Shown: positions 42,349-51,383 of the stretch, piece by piece
Layout of the letters: each line of letters begins with the position of its first letter
Numbering within the stretch: position 1 is the stretch's first letter
Assembly (NCBI GenBank): GCA_021155195.1
Contig: JAJNPV010000042.1
Coordinates: 62,001-126,000, forward strand
From: Ohtaekwangia sp.
GTDB lineage: Bacteria > Bacteroidota > Bacteroidia > Cytophagales > Cyclobacteriaceae
Direction: 5' to 3'
DNA: 64,000 bases
Translations under genes and position numbers: made by a program
The notes under the pieces: generated by a model
The model's input: only the letters and a program-made list of their open reading frames with translations
Told to the model about the DNA's origin: nothing
Databases searched by the model: none

Positions 42349-43884
42349 ATGGCCATACTTGGAACCTTACTAAAGAAAGGAATTAAACTTCGGGAAAACC
42401 TGGAGCAGGAATATACAGCCCCCATCGAATTGCAAAAGAAAGAGCTGAAGGAGTTGATGATAACGGCCAGCCAGACGGAGTTTGGCAAGTATTACAATTT
42501 TCCTGACATACTTACTCACTTTCGAAAAGGCAATAAGGACTTTTATCAGGCTTTTAAGGGCAGCATCCCAATCCATGACTACAACAAAATTTATAAGGAT
42601 TGGTGGCATCTGTCCATTAAAGGAGCAAAAAATATTTGCTGGCCCGGGCGTATAAAATATTTTGCGTTAAGTTCTGGAACGTCCGAGGCTGCCTCAAAAC
42701 ATATCCCGGTAACGAAAGAGATGACGAAGGCAATCCAGAAGACCAGTGTTCGTCAAATTCTTAGTTTATCTAAATACGATTTGCCCCCTGAAGTATTTGA
42801 GGCAGGTATTTTGATGATTGGGGGTAGCACCCATTTGAATAAAAAAGGAAGTTTTTTTGAAGGCGACCTTAGCGGGATTCAGGCGGCTCGTTTACCTTTT
42901 TGGTTTCAGCACTTCTATAAGCCTGGAAAAAAGATTGCATCCACCCGCAACTGGGATTCTAAGTTGAACGAGATTGTACACAAAGCAAAGGAGTGGGATA
43001 TTGGAATTGTAGTAGGCGTACCCGCGTGGATTCAAATCCTGCTTGCAAAAATTGTCGAGTTTCATAAGGTAGAACACATACACGAGATTTGGCCCAACCT
43101 ACTGATTTATGTGCATGGTGGTGTGTCGATGGATCCGTACCGAAAAGGTTTTGAAAAATTATTGGGCCGCCCAATCTATTACATTGAAACCTATTTGGCG
43201 TCAGAAGGTTTTATCGCCTATCAGGCTTTGCCTAAGCGCAAGTCAATGCGGTTAGTTCTAAACAATGGAATCTTTTATGAGTTTGTTCCCTTTGAAGAGA
43301 AGAACTTTACGTCAGCTGGCGAAATAAAAGCTGATGCGGAGACTTTTTTGATCAGCGAAGTGGAGGAAGGAAAGGAGTACGCCATTCTGTTATCTACCTG
43401 TGCGGGTGCGTGGCGATATTTAATAGGGGATGTAATCAGGTTTACATCTATTGAGGAGTTGGAAATAATAATTACGGGTAGAACCAAACATTTCCTGAGT
43501 CTTTGTGGAGAGCATCTTTCGGTGGATAACATGAACAAGGCAATTGAATTGGTATCGGATGAAATGAATATCACCATTCCTGAATTTACAGTTGCAGGTA
43601 TTCCGTACGAGTCATTGTTTGCACATCATTGGTTTATAGGTACTGATGATAAAGAGGTAGATGCAAATAAATTTAAAGAGCGAATTGATTTTCACCTGAA
43701 GGCTCTTAATGATGATTATGCAGTTGAGCGGAGTGCAGCGCTAAAAGAGGTGTTAGTAGATGTTTTGCCACTTCATAAATTTTATGATTGGATGGAACAC
43801 AAGGGTAAAGTAGGTGGTCAAAATAAATTTCCGCGAGTGATGAAGAGCACTCAGTTAGATGAGTGGATTAAGTTTATAGCCTAA
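42349..43884 (+). CDS. GH3-family acyl-adenylate ligase (auxin-promoter-type)
   Basis: The 511-residue protein belongs to the GH3 family, which in plants joins amino acids to hormones through acyl-adenylates. Seen are 'LSSGTSEAASKHIPVT' (ATP-binding), 'GGSTHLNKKGSFFEGDLSG', 'YIETYLASEGFIAYQ' and 'YLIGDVIRFTS' with 'GRTKHFLSLCGEHLSVDNM'. Bacteroidota commonly carry it, with unknown acid and amine substrates. One base separates it from a LysE-type exporter, suggesting co-transcription. Confidence 0.92.
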   Translation: MAILGTLLKKGIKLRENLEQEYTAPIELQKKELKELMITASQTEFGKYYNFPDILTHFRKGNKDFYQAFKGSIPIHDYNKIYKDWWHLSIKGAKNICWPGRIKYFALSSGTSEAASKHIPVTKEMTKAIQKTSVRQILSLSKYDLPPEVFEAGILMIGGSTHLNKKGSFFEGDLSGIQAARLPFWFQHFYKPGKKIASTRNWDSKLNEIVHKAKEWDIGIVVGVPAWIQILLAKIVEFHKVEHIHEIWPNLLIYVHGGVSMDPYRKGFEKLLGRPIYYIETYLASEGFIAYQALPKRKSMRLVLNNGIFYEFVPFEEKNFTSAGEIKADAETFLISEVEEGKEYAILLSTCAGAWRYLIGDVIRFTSIEELEIIITGRTKHFLSLCGEHLSVDNMNKAIELVSDEMNITIPEFTVAGIPYESLFAHHWFIGTDDKEVDANKFKERIDFHLKALNDDYAVERSAALKEVLVDVLPLHKFYDWMEHKGKVGGQNKFPRVMKSTQLDEWIKFIA

Positions 43885-43885
43885 C

Positions 43886-44509
43886 ATGGAGATCATCTTC
43901 AATGGAATTAAACTAGGCCTTGTATTAGCTTTTCTAATTGGTCCGGTTTTTTTTACAATTATCCAAACCAGTGTTGAGCGGGGTTTTTGGAATGGAGTGC
44001 TGGTTTCGCTAGGAGTCTCTCTTAGCGATATTCTTTACGTTACCATTTGTTATTTTGGAGTAATCCAATTCATTAACGAGCCTAATTTTCGTGAGAACCT
44101 TGCTTATGCTGGGGGCGGTATTCTTGTTCTCTTTGGACTCTATCATTTATTTATTAAAAGTAAAAGAAACATTCAAGTTGCAGTAGCTGCTGCTGAAGGA
44201 AGAAAAATGTACCGTTATTTTGCAAAGGGCTTTATTATCAATGGGCTAAGCCCCATGGTACTTATTTTTTGGATCGGAACGATTAGCGTTGCCTCTCTTG
44301 ATTTTGGTTATTCACGAGGTTACGAGTTCTTTATCTTTTTTAGTATTGTACTCATAACCGTATTAGCTACCGATATTCTTAAAGCTTACCTCGCTGATAA
44401 GTTGAGAAGGTTGGTAACAAAAAGACTGATGATGATCATGAATGTGATTGTGGGTATTTGCTTGATCATTTTTGGGGCACGGTTGATTTTCCTGGCAGGT
44501 ACTTTCTAA
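43886..44509 (+). CDS. LysE/RhtB-family exporter
   Basis: The 207-residue protein has about six helices and the LysE pattern 'KLGLVLAFLIGPVFFTIIQTSVERGF', 'GVSLSDILYVTICYFGV', 'FAKGFIINGLSPMVLIFWIG'. The family exports amino acids or small metabolites. It follows the GH3 ligase closely. Substrate unknown. Convergent with the BatA-like gene. Confidence 0.9.
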   Translation: MEIIFNGIKLGLVLAFLIGPVFFTIIQTSVERGFWNGVLVSLGVSLSDILYVTICYFGVIQFINEPNFRENLAYAGGGILVLFGLYHLFIKSKRNIQVAVAAAEGRKMYRYFAKGFIINGLSPMVLIFWIGTISVASLDFGYSRGYEFFIFFSIVLITVLATDILKAYLADKLRRLVTKRLMMIMNVIVGICLIIFGARLIFLAGTF

Positions 44510-44530
44510 CCGATGTGTTTGAAATTGCAT

Positions 44531-45574
44531 TTAATCTTGCAACACATTTGATAAGAATGTTGATTTAAGAAGCAACCACAGGAGGAAAAAAAACAGCGAC
44601 CACCGCAGGTATACATAATAGTAGTCGGCTGTGTCTTTGAACCGGCTTTCTTTTATTTCAGCTTTTTCATATTGATCGATGCGATCAAATACGTTTTTAA
44701 GTGCTGCGTTATCTGTTACCCGGAAAAATTCCCCACCGCCTATCTGAGCAATCTTGCGCATGGTAGTTTCGTCAATGGTATTCTCAACCATGTTGGGTCG
44801 GCCAAAATAATCTTTGCCAAACGGCACCATCCCTTCTTTCCCCACAATGATTGTATAGGTTTTGATTTCATAGGCAGCAGCCAACTCAGCAGATGTGATA
44901 GGGTCAATATTGCCAGCCGTGTTATCCCCATCGCTCAATAAAATACAAACTTTTGATTTTGATTCTGACTCGCGCATGCGATTAGTCACCACTGCCAGGG
45001 CAGAACCAATCGCGGTGCCACGCGATTCAATCATCTCGAAATTAATATCGTTCAAATACGAATTGAGCAAATCGTAATCGGTAGTGAGGGGCGCCAGTGA
45101 AAATGCATCACCTGAAAAAACCACAATCCCAATCCTATCCTGAAGCCTTCCTTTAATAAAATCGCGGGCTACATCTTTTGCTGCTTCTAATCGGTTGGGT
45201 CTAAAATCTTCGATCTGCATAGACTGCGAAATGTCTATTGCTAACATGATGTCGATGCCTTCCGTCCACTGTTCTACTTTTTCATTTGTTTTTTGAGGCC
45301 TGGCGAGGCCCGTTAACATAAGCACCAGCACGAGCGCTAAAATGAATTCAGGTAGTAGGCGAATCCATGTAAGGGGAGATGTGTTGAGATCACTTTTAAC
45401 AAGTGCTACCGGAAGTTTTTGATTGAAGTAATACCGCAAAGCCCAACGGCCAATAAAGACAAATGGAACAATAAGTATTGCCCATAGGAAAAGGGTGTTC
45501 TCCCATGTAAATCCTTTCAGGGTAGAAGGATAAAACCAATCTAGCGAATACCAGGGGTCAACTATCTCATCCAT
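44531..45574 (-). CDS. BatA-like VWA-domain membrane protein
   Basis: The 347-residue protein has an N-terminal pair of helices, a von Willebrand A domain with an intact metal site ('AIDISQSM', 'PLTTDYDL', 'LLSDGDNTAG') and a C-terminal helix. It matches BatA of the Bacteroidota aerotolerance (Bat) cluster, thought to act with a MoxR ATPase in envelope protein assembly. It overlaps the BatX-like gene by 8 bp. Confidence 0.9.
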   Translation of the reverse strand: MDEIVDPWYSLDWFYPSTLKGFTWENTLFLWAILIVPFVFIGRWALRYYFNQKLPVALVKSDLNTSPLTWIRLLPEFILALVLVLMLTGLARPQKTNEKVEQWTEGIDIMLAIDISQSMQIEDFRPNRLEAAKDVARDFIKGRLQDRIGIVVFSGDAFSLAPLTTDYDLLNSYLNDINFEMIESRGTAIGSALAVVTNRMRESESKSKVCILLSDGDNTAGNIDPITSAELAAAYEIKTYTIIVGKEGMVPFGKDYFGRPNMVENTIDETTMRKIAQIGGGEFFRVTDNAALKNVFDRIDQYEKAEIKESRFKDTADYYYVYLRWSLFFFLLWLLLKSTFLSNVLQD

Positions 45575-46466
45575 GCTTCACTTCCTCCACCTTTTGGTTG
45601 AATTGATTTTTTGTAAACTCTTTCAGTTGATGAAATGAATCAAACGTTTCAGGAGCCAATCGTCCATAAATCATTCTATCTACAGACCGAAGAGGTTGAC
45701 CAAGTTCACTGCTTTCCTGTTCCCGGATTTCGCGAGAGGTAAATTTTGTATAAGGCCGTGATGAAAGTTCTTCCATGTATTTTTTCCAAAGGGTAACAGA
45801 TGACTCGGCTACTTCGGGTGAGAAGCTCGTTTTGAGGTTTTCAACGGCTTCATCAAATCTGCTTAAAAAAAGCTCGTGGCTCCTAACAAGTTTCTTAAGT
45901 GTGAAATACCTTCTGATTCGCTTCCCAAAGATGATCCAGCAAACAAGTGCAATCAAAAGAACAATGCCACCACCTATTAATAACAATGGATAATTAAGAA
46001 GCCAGCTTACCGGATTGTAAGCGGTATTTGTTTTTAATGGAAGTTGACTAATCGCTAATGAATCGGGGAGGGCTCCTACCAATTCTTTAAAGAAGACAGT
46101 GTCCGTTTCGGTTAGGTAGGTTAGAGAATCTTTCTTCTGAAGTTGAAAGACAGGAAGCGCCAGTGCTTGAACCCTATCTATTTCATAGGTTGCCAGCGTG
46201 TAAATCACACTATCGTAACTTAATCCGCTTGTAGTTTTTGTTTGAAAGTATCTCTTTTTCTGAAACTCAAAAGGGGCAAATGAAAATGTAGAGTCAGGAA
46301 ATAAAACCTGATAGGTTTGCGGATAGGTTGCTGTAAGATAAAATTTTATAGGTTCACCTAATTTTACCGTATCCACATCAAAGTAACCATGCACTTTCAC
46401 TTCCTGTGAAAAACCAGGCAGTGAGATCAAGGTAAGAAAGAAAGTAAGTTGAAACGCCTTAAACAC
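45567..46466 (-). CDS. BatX-like membrane protein of the Bat cluster
   Basis: The 299-residue protein has a signal peptide ('FKAFQLTFFLTLISLPGFSQ'), a beta-rich periplasmic region of ~145 residues, one membrane helix ('PLLLIGGGIVLLIALVCWIIFG', about 160-182) and a Lys/Glu-rich cytoplasmic tail. This layout and its place between DUF58 and the VWA gene match the BatX/DUF4381-like member of moxR-batX-bat operons. Role unknown. Overlaps both neighbours by 8 bp. Confidence 0.75.
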   Translation of the reverse strand: MFKAFQLTFFLTLISLPGFSQEVKVHGYFDVDTVKLGEPIKFYLTATYPQTYQVLFPDSTFSFAPFEFQKKRYFQTKTTSGLSYDSVIYTLATYEIDRVQALALPVFQLQKKDSLTYLTETDTVFFKELVGALPDSLAISQLPLKTNTAYNPVSWLLNYPLLLIGGGIVLLIALVCWIIFGKRIRRYFTLKKLVRSHELFLSRFDEAVENLKTSFSPEVAESSVTLWKKYMEELSSRPYTKFTSREIREQESSELGQPLRSVDRMIYGRLAPETFDSFHQLKEFTKNQFNQKVEEVKHG

Positions 46467-47337
46467 TTTTAACTGTTTTATTTCTAACCTTAAATAATTT
46501 TAACAGTTTAGGCACAAAGTTCTCATCGGTGGAAACACTTAAAAAATTGATTTGGTGTTTTTTACTGAAGTTGACAATCTCCTGCTGTCGTTCAAAATGA
46601 TGATTAATCATTTTATCTCTAAAATCACCAAAGGAAGAATTGACCCACATTGTTTTTTTTGTCTCTTTATCGAGAATTGGAATGATCCCTAACTTAGGTA
46701 GTTGTGTTTCTCGTTTATCACTTACCTGAATCAAAACCAGATCGTGTTTTTTAGCCAAGGATTTTAAATGATGGTGGTATCCTTCATCAATAAAATCTGA
46801 AATCATGACAATAACACTTCTTCGCTTAATAGAATTTAACGCAAACGTAATTGCTTTATTGAGATTGGTCTTAGTTGATTTTGGCTCTAGTTTGGTGAGG
46901 TTGGAAATAATTTCATAAGCCTGAGCTATTCCCTTCTTGGGTTTGATGAATTTTTCGCGTTCATCGGAATAACATATCAAGCCTACCTGACTGGATTCCT
47001 TTGTTCCTGATAAAGCAAGCACCCCACAAATTTCTTTGGCGATATCAAATTTAGTTTGGCCCGGTGTGCCAATATATTGAGAAGCGCTTACATCCAGAAT
47101 AAAAAATATAGTTTGTTCTTTCTCTTCACGAAAGGTTTTAACGAAGGTTCCATGGCCTTTAGCCGAAACATTCCAGTCGATGGTTCGAATGTCATCTCCA
47201 TACTGATAGGGGCGCACATCATCAAACTCTAAACCAGTGCCTTTAAAGATTGAGTGGAAATCACCCTGCATCTGGCTATTGATGGCCTTTCTGATCTGTA
47301 TTTCGTACTTCCTTAGCTTTTTCAGCAGCTCTTTCAC
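46459..47337 (-). CDS. DUF58 protein (MoxR-associated)
   Basis: The 292-residue protein has the DUF58 hallmark 'EFDDVRPYQYGDDIRTIDWNVSAKG' at about 36-60 and a VWA-like second half ('FILDVSASQYIG', 'VMISDFIDEGYHHHL'). DUF58 proteins partner MoxR AAA ATPases in envelope maintenance. First gene of this three-gene set; moxR itself is not next to it, because a divergent lipoprotein gene occupies that side. Confidence 0.92.
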   Translation of the reverse strand: MKELLKKLRKYEIQIRKAINSQMQGDFHSIFKGTGLEFDDVRPYQYGDDIRTIDWNVSAKGHGTFVKTFREEKEQTIFFILDVSASQYIGTPGQTKFDIAKEICGVLALSGTKESSQVGLICYSDEREKFIKPKKGIAQAYEIISNLTKLEPKSTKTNLNKAITFALNSIKRRSVIVMISDFIDEGYHHHLKSLAKKHDLVLIQVSDKRETQLPKLGIIPILDKETKKTMWVNSSFGDFRDKMINHHFERQQEIVNFSKKHQINFLSVSTDENFVPKLLKLFKVRNKTVKSV

Positions 47338-47393
47338 TCTGGCACTTTTTTGGAGGCCTAAAAATAATAAATATGACTAATTTCGCAGCCTAT

Positions 47394-47780
47394 ATGAGTT
47401 ACAGACGGCAACAGATTCATACGATTATACCGCGCATTGGTTTACTTATCCTAACGATAGCTATCTTTTTGGGCTGCCAAAAGGAGAAAAGACCGGTTGG
47501 TGTGTTATCGCCTAAAGAATTGACAAAAGTTATGATGGAACTCTACCTCGCAGAAGCGAGAGCCAGTGGGCAATCCATGATAAAGGACTCTGTGATGAAA
47601 TACTTCAAACCTGCCGAGCAAAAACTATTAGCCCGCGAAGGTGTATCCGATTCAATTATGCGTATCACCTACCAGTATTATATAGAGCGGCCGGAAGAAT
47701 TTGAAAAAATCTATGACTCCGTAATTGATTCGTTGAGTTTGAGGGAGCAGAAGGAAAAAGGAAAAACGTTTACCAATTAA
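47394..47780 (+). CDS. DUF4296 lipoprotein
   Basis: From ATG 47394 the product is 128 residues with a lipobox 'AIFLGC' (Cys about residue 26). An ATG at 47373 would add seven residues before the signal and cannot be excluded. The mature part is the DUF4296 pattern: 'VLSPKELTKVMMELYLAEARA' then 'REGVSDSIMRITYQYYIERPEEFEKIYDSVIDSL'. Such small helical lipoproteins are widespread in Bacteroidota; function unknown. 7 bp before mutS2. Confidence 0.8.
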   Translation: MSYRRQQIHTIIPRIGLLILTIAIFLGCQKEKRPVGVLSPKELTKVMMELYLAEARASGQSMIKDSVMKYFKPAEQKLLAREGVSDSIMRITYQYYIERPEEFEKIYDSVIDSLSLREQKEKGKTFTN

Positions 47781-47787
47781 TTTATCA

Positions 47788-50148
47788 ATGGTATTCCCTA
47801 CCGAGTTTGAACAGAAACTGGGGTTTGATCAAATCCGCGATCGTTTAAAAAGTTATTGCCTCAGTCCATTAGGAGTTAAGTTGGCGGATCAGATGAATTT
47901 CTCATCTGAATTCACGACCGTGCAATCGCTCTTGAAGCAAAATCTTGAGTTTAAACTTATTCTTGAAAAAGGAGATCAGTTTCCGGCCACTCACTATGCC
48001 GATCCGGAAGAATACTTAAAAACTGCTGCTATTGAAGACAGTTTTCTGGAGGAGGAAGCATTTTATATTATTCTAACTTCGCTGCAGACTATTCTGGCCG
48101 CCAAACAATACCTAATCACCCATCACGAATCATATCCAGAACTCTATTCATTAACGCATCAGGTTGTTGTATCCAAAAGTTTCTTACATCAAGTCGAATC
48201 AAAATTTGATGACAAGGGTCAGGTTAGAGATAATGCCAGTTCTGAATTAGCAAAAATCAGAAAGCGAATTAGGGAAGAGCAACAACGGGTAAAGCGATTA
48301 ACGGAACAAGTATTTAGGCAGGCGGTGGATCAGGGTTGGGTGCCGGAAGGTGCTACAGCAACCATTCGTGATGGGAGATTGGTTATTCCAATCATGGCTC
48401 AACACAAACGAAGATTGCCTGGATTAATTATGGATGAATCAGCAACAGGGCAAACAGTTTTTATGGAGCCGTTGGATGTACTGGAGGCGAATAATGAGAT
48501 TCGGGATTTGATTCATGCCGAACGAAGGGAAATAATAAAAATTCTAAGAGAACTAACGAACCTACTCCGAAATCACTTACATGAGCTAACACCCGCTTAT
48601 CAGTTTTTAGCCATTATTGATTTCACACGGGCAAGAGCTAAATTTTCTTTAGATATAAACGCAGAGTTACCAACGCTGATACCCAATCCTGATTTGAATT
48701 GGCTGCAGGCAAGGCATCCTTTGTTGTATTTGAGTTTAAAAGGAAAGCGGGAAGTTGTTCCGTTAACTATTGATTTGACTTCAACAAATCCATTTCTCCT
48801 TATATCAGGTCCTAATGCAGGCGGAAAATCTGTGTGTTTAAAAACAGTAGGATTGATTCAGTACATGGTACAATGCGGACTCCTTGTGCCACTACATGAT
48901 AAATCCAGCGTTGGGTTGTTCAAAAATATTTTCTTGGATATTGGCGATCAGCAGTCGATCGAAAATGATTTAAGTACCTACAGTTCACATCTTAAAAACA
49001 TGGCCCACTTTCTTCATCATTCAAATGAACACACGCTTGTTTTGCTTGATGAATTAGGGGCCGGTACAGACCCAAACTTTGGGGGTGGTATCGCGGAATC
49101 TATTCTGGACGGTTTGATAAAACGGAATGTATGGGGTGTTGCCACAACCCATTACTACAATCTGAAATTGTTTGCCAGCAATCATAACTCCATTCGCAAT
49201 GGAGCCATGTTATTTGATTCAAAAAAATTAGCTCCTTTGTTTCAGTTAGAGATTGGTAAACCCGGCAGTTCATTTGCTTTGGAGATTGCACGCAAAACAG
49301 GGTTGCCTTATGAAACCATCCAACGGGCAGAGAAAATTATTGGCAAAGAGTTAACAGGGTTAGAATCGCTAATGAAGTCGGTGGCTGAAGAAAAACAATC
49401 CTTATCCAAGCGGCAGAAGGAAATTAAAGAACAAGAAGAAAAACTTAGTGAAACGTTGAGCCGATATGAAGTTTTGTCTTCAGAGCTTACTACTAAAAAG
49501 AAAGAAATACTTGATAAGGCAAAAACGGAAGCGTCCAATCTTTTAAAGGAAACCAATCGGGAGATTGAAAAAACTATTAGGCACATCCGTGAAAACAAAG
49601 CCGAGAAAAAAGAGACAAGAAAAGTGCGGGACGGATTGCAAGATCTTATCCAAAAAGTTAAGCCTACTGTGATTGTGCCTGAGCAACAGGATACAATTGA
49701 AGTGGGTGATTATGTGCGGTTGGTAGGGCAGGAAGTAAGCGGGAAAGTCTTATCCATAAACGATAAGAATGCAGTGGTGCAGTTTGGGGATTTGCGTTCG
49801 CAGGTTAAACTAAAGCAGTTGGTGCGGAGCGACAAGGCAATTGTGCATCCAACTTTCGCCAAAGCAAAGTCATTTGGAATCGATGTGATGTCCAAGCAAT
49901 CAACGTTTGTAAGCACCCTGGATATTCGTGGCAAACGGGTGGAAGAAGTTAATTCTTTGTTAGATCAGTTTGTTGATGATGCGTTACTTTTGGGTCAGGC
50001 TGAATTAAAAATTCTACACGGAAAGGGCGAGGGCGTGCTAAGGAAGGTAGTGCGCGAGCGACTAAAGTCAATAAAAGGAGTTGCTTCTTTTGCAGATGAG
50101 CATGTGGAGCGCGGAGGTGCAGGGATTACGGTAGTAGTACTGAAATGA
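47788..50148 (+). CDS. mutS2: MutS2 endonuclease/ribosome-rescue ATPase
   Basis: The 786-residue protein has the MutS2 core: clamp region with 'VRDNASSELAKIRKRIREEQ', the ATPase with Walker A 'SGPNAGGKSV' (~341) and Walker B 'LVLLDELGAGTDPNFGGGIAESIL', a long coiled coil (~520-620), and a C-terminal Smr nuclease-like domain from about residue 710 ('LDIRGKRVEEV', 'ILHGKGEGVLRKVVRERL'). MutS2 suppresses recombination and splits collided ribosomes. Ends at a hairpin terminator. Confidence 0.95.
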   Translation: MVFPTEFEQKLGFDQIRDRLKSYCLSPLGVKLADQMNFSSEFTTVQSLLKQNLEFKLILEKGDQFPATHYADPEEYLKTAAIEDSFLEEEAFYIILTSLQTILAAKQYLITHHESYPELYSLTHQVVVSKSFLHQVESKFDDKGQVRDNASSELAKIRKRIREEQQRVKRLTEQVFRQAVDQGWVPEGATATIRDGRLVIPIMAQHKRRLPGLIMDESATGQTVFMEPLDVLEANNEIRDLIHAERREIIKILRELTNLLRNHLHELTPAYQFLAIIDFTRARAKFSLDINAELPTLIPNPDLNWLQARHPLLYLSLKGKREVVPLTIDLTSTNPFLLISGPNAGGKSVCLKTVGLIQYMVQCGLLVPLHDKSSVGLFKNIFLDIGDQQSIENDLSTYSSHLKNMAHFLHHSNEHTLVLLDELGAGTDPNFGGGIAESILDGLIKRNVWGVATTHYYNLKLFASNHNSIRNGAMLFDSKKLAPLFQLEIGKPGSSFALEIARKTGLPYETIQRAEKIIGKELTGLESLMKSVAEEKQSLSKRQKEIKEQEEKLSETLSRYEVLSSELTTKKKEILDKAKTEASNLLKETNREIEKTIRHIRENKAEKKETRKVRDGLQDLIQKVKPTVIVPEQQDTIEVGDYVRLVGQEVSGKVLSINDKNAVVQFGDLRSQVKLKQLVRSDKAIVHPTFAKAKSFGIDVMSKQSTFVSTLDIRGKRVEEVNSLLDQFVDDALLLGQAELKILHGKGEGVLRKVVRERLKSIKGVASFADEHVERGGAGITVVVLK

Positions 50149-50176
50149 AAAGGCCTGTTCGTTCGAACAGGCCTTT
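50149..50176. terminator. terminator between mutS2 and the convergent lipoprotein gene
   Basis: AAAGGCCTGTTC (50149-50160) pairs perfectly with GAACAGGCCTTT (50165-50176) around GTTC. The stem follows the mutS2 stop directly, and A and T ends suit use in both directions. Confidence 0.75.
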
Positions 50177-50195
50177 AGGTATCATTAGTTGTTAT

Positions 50196-50660
50196 TTACA
50201 GCTTGAAAACGTATACCCAATCTCCGGAAACCACTCCAGTTCTTGCAGAGTAACCCGTGCCGGTAAAGTTAAAGCTAATAGTAAGTGTTGTTTCGGTAAC
50301 GGAATAGGTAAGAGCTAATTCATCAGCAGTGCCCTTGTCACGAATAATTTGCGTTTCTACAGCAGTGCCAAAATCCCATTTACCGGATGGCTTCCATGGG
50401 CTTAAACTTGGGCGCCCTGAAGTTGCATAGTCAAATGGAGGAGTTCCTTTAGTTCCGGAAAAGGTTAGCTGAAAGTTAGTATAGTCAGCTGTTTTATCAG
50501 TACCGTCTAACGTTACGGTATTAATTTTCCAAGTCTTTTTCAACTTATCAAATTGAACATCCGCTATTGGTTCAGGGTCACCCCCTTTTCCCTTACATCC
50601 AGCATAGGTCAACAGCACAGCCGTAATCGAAATAAGAGACAGTATTCTAAGTACTTTCAT
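50196..50660 (-). CDS. lipoprotein, lipocalin-like domain (DUF5004-like)
   Basis: From ATG 50660 the product is 154 residues with lipobox 'LTYAGC' (Cys about residue 22). The mature part ('KLKKTWKINTVTLDGTDKT...FQLTFSG...GKWDF...LTISFNFTGTG') has the start and strand pattern of small lipocalin-like Bacteroidota lipoproteins (DUF5004-like). Ligand unknown. An upstream start at 50690 would add ten residues ahead of the signal. Confidence 0.65.
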   Translation of the reverse strand: MKVLRILSLISITAVLLTYAGCKGKGGDPEPIADVQFDKLKKTWKINTVTLDGTDKTADYTNFQLTFSGTKGTPPFDYATSGRPSLSPWKPSGKWDFGTAVETQIIRDKGTADELALTYSVTETTLTISFNFTGTGYSARTGVVSGDWVYVFKL

Positions 50661-50756
50661 TTTAAATTGATTTAAAATCATCCTAAACATAGTAAAATGG
50701 CTATTCTAAAAAAAGAGAAGCCATAAAAGTTAAGGTTTAATGAGAGGTTTGATCTT

Positions 50757-51383
50757 TTAGTAACCCTTTTTAAATGCTAGAATATCAACTTTTAGAGCGT
50801 CTTTCGGATACTCATGCTCTTGGTTTGAGGCTATAAAAACAAGGGTTTCCGGGGGTAATTGATTCCGGTGGTATGTATACCAATCAATTGATTTGTTGTC
50901 AAAATTAGTTGTTGGTTCGTCAAGGAATAAAAGATCGGCTTGGGAGTATAAGGCCAAGCCCAATTTAAGTCGTTGCCTCATGCCCGATGAAAAATTTGCA
51001 ATTGCTTTATCCTTAGATCGGGTTAATTGAAAAATTTCAATTAATTCTTCTGTCGATTTGTTGTTTCGAGCTTGTTTGAATTTGAAATGAAAGTTGATCA
51101 TTTCTGTAAGCGTAAACTCATCAATCAAATCCATGTAGGGTGTTGCAATTGAGACGTGCTTAAAAATTTCATCGAGCGGAATTTCTTTGCCGTCTTTTTC
51201 ATAAACCACATTTCCCTGGCTTGGTAGCATTTGTCCCCATAATACTTGCATTAATGTTGATTTACCCGAACCGTTTGGGCCAACGATGGCATAAGTATTG
51301 GGTGATGAGAATTCAAATGTTAAATCCTTAAAAATCCATTCTCGGTTAAACCGTTTGCTTAGATTTTTTGTGATGAGTTTCAT
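50757..51383 (-). CDS. ABC transporter ATP-binding protein, no permease nearby
   Basis: The 208-residue ATPase has Walker A 'VGPNGSGKST', signature 'FSSGMRQRLKLG' and Walker B 'LLFLDEPTTN'. The switch His is replaced or missing ('VFIASNQEHEY' at that place). The type resembles CcmA/bacitracin-like ATPases that pair with separate membrane proteins; none is adjacent. It starts inside the stop codon of lpxA (4-bp overlap) and so belongs to the lpx operon. Confidence 0.85.
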   Translation of the reverse strand: MKLITKNLSKRFNREWIFKDLTFEFSSPNTYAIVGPNGSGKSTLMQVLWGQMLPSQGNVVYEKDGKEIPLDEIFKHVSIATPYMDLIDEFTLTEMINFHFKFKQARNNKSTEELIEIFQLTRSKDKAIANFSSGMRQRLKLGLALYSQADLLFLDEPTTNFDNKSIDWYTYHRNQLPPETLVFIASNQEHEYPKDALKVDILAFKKGY

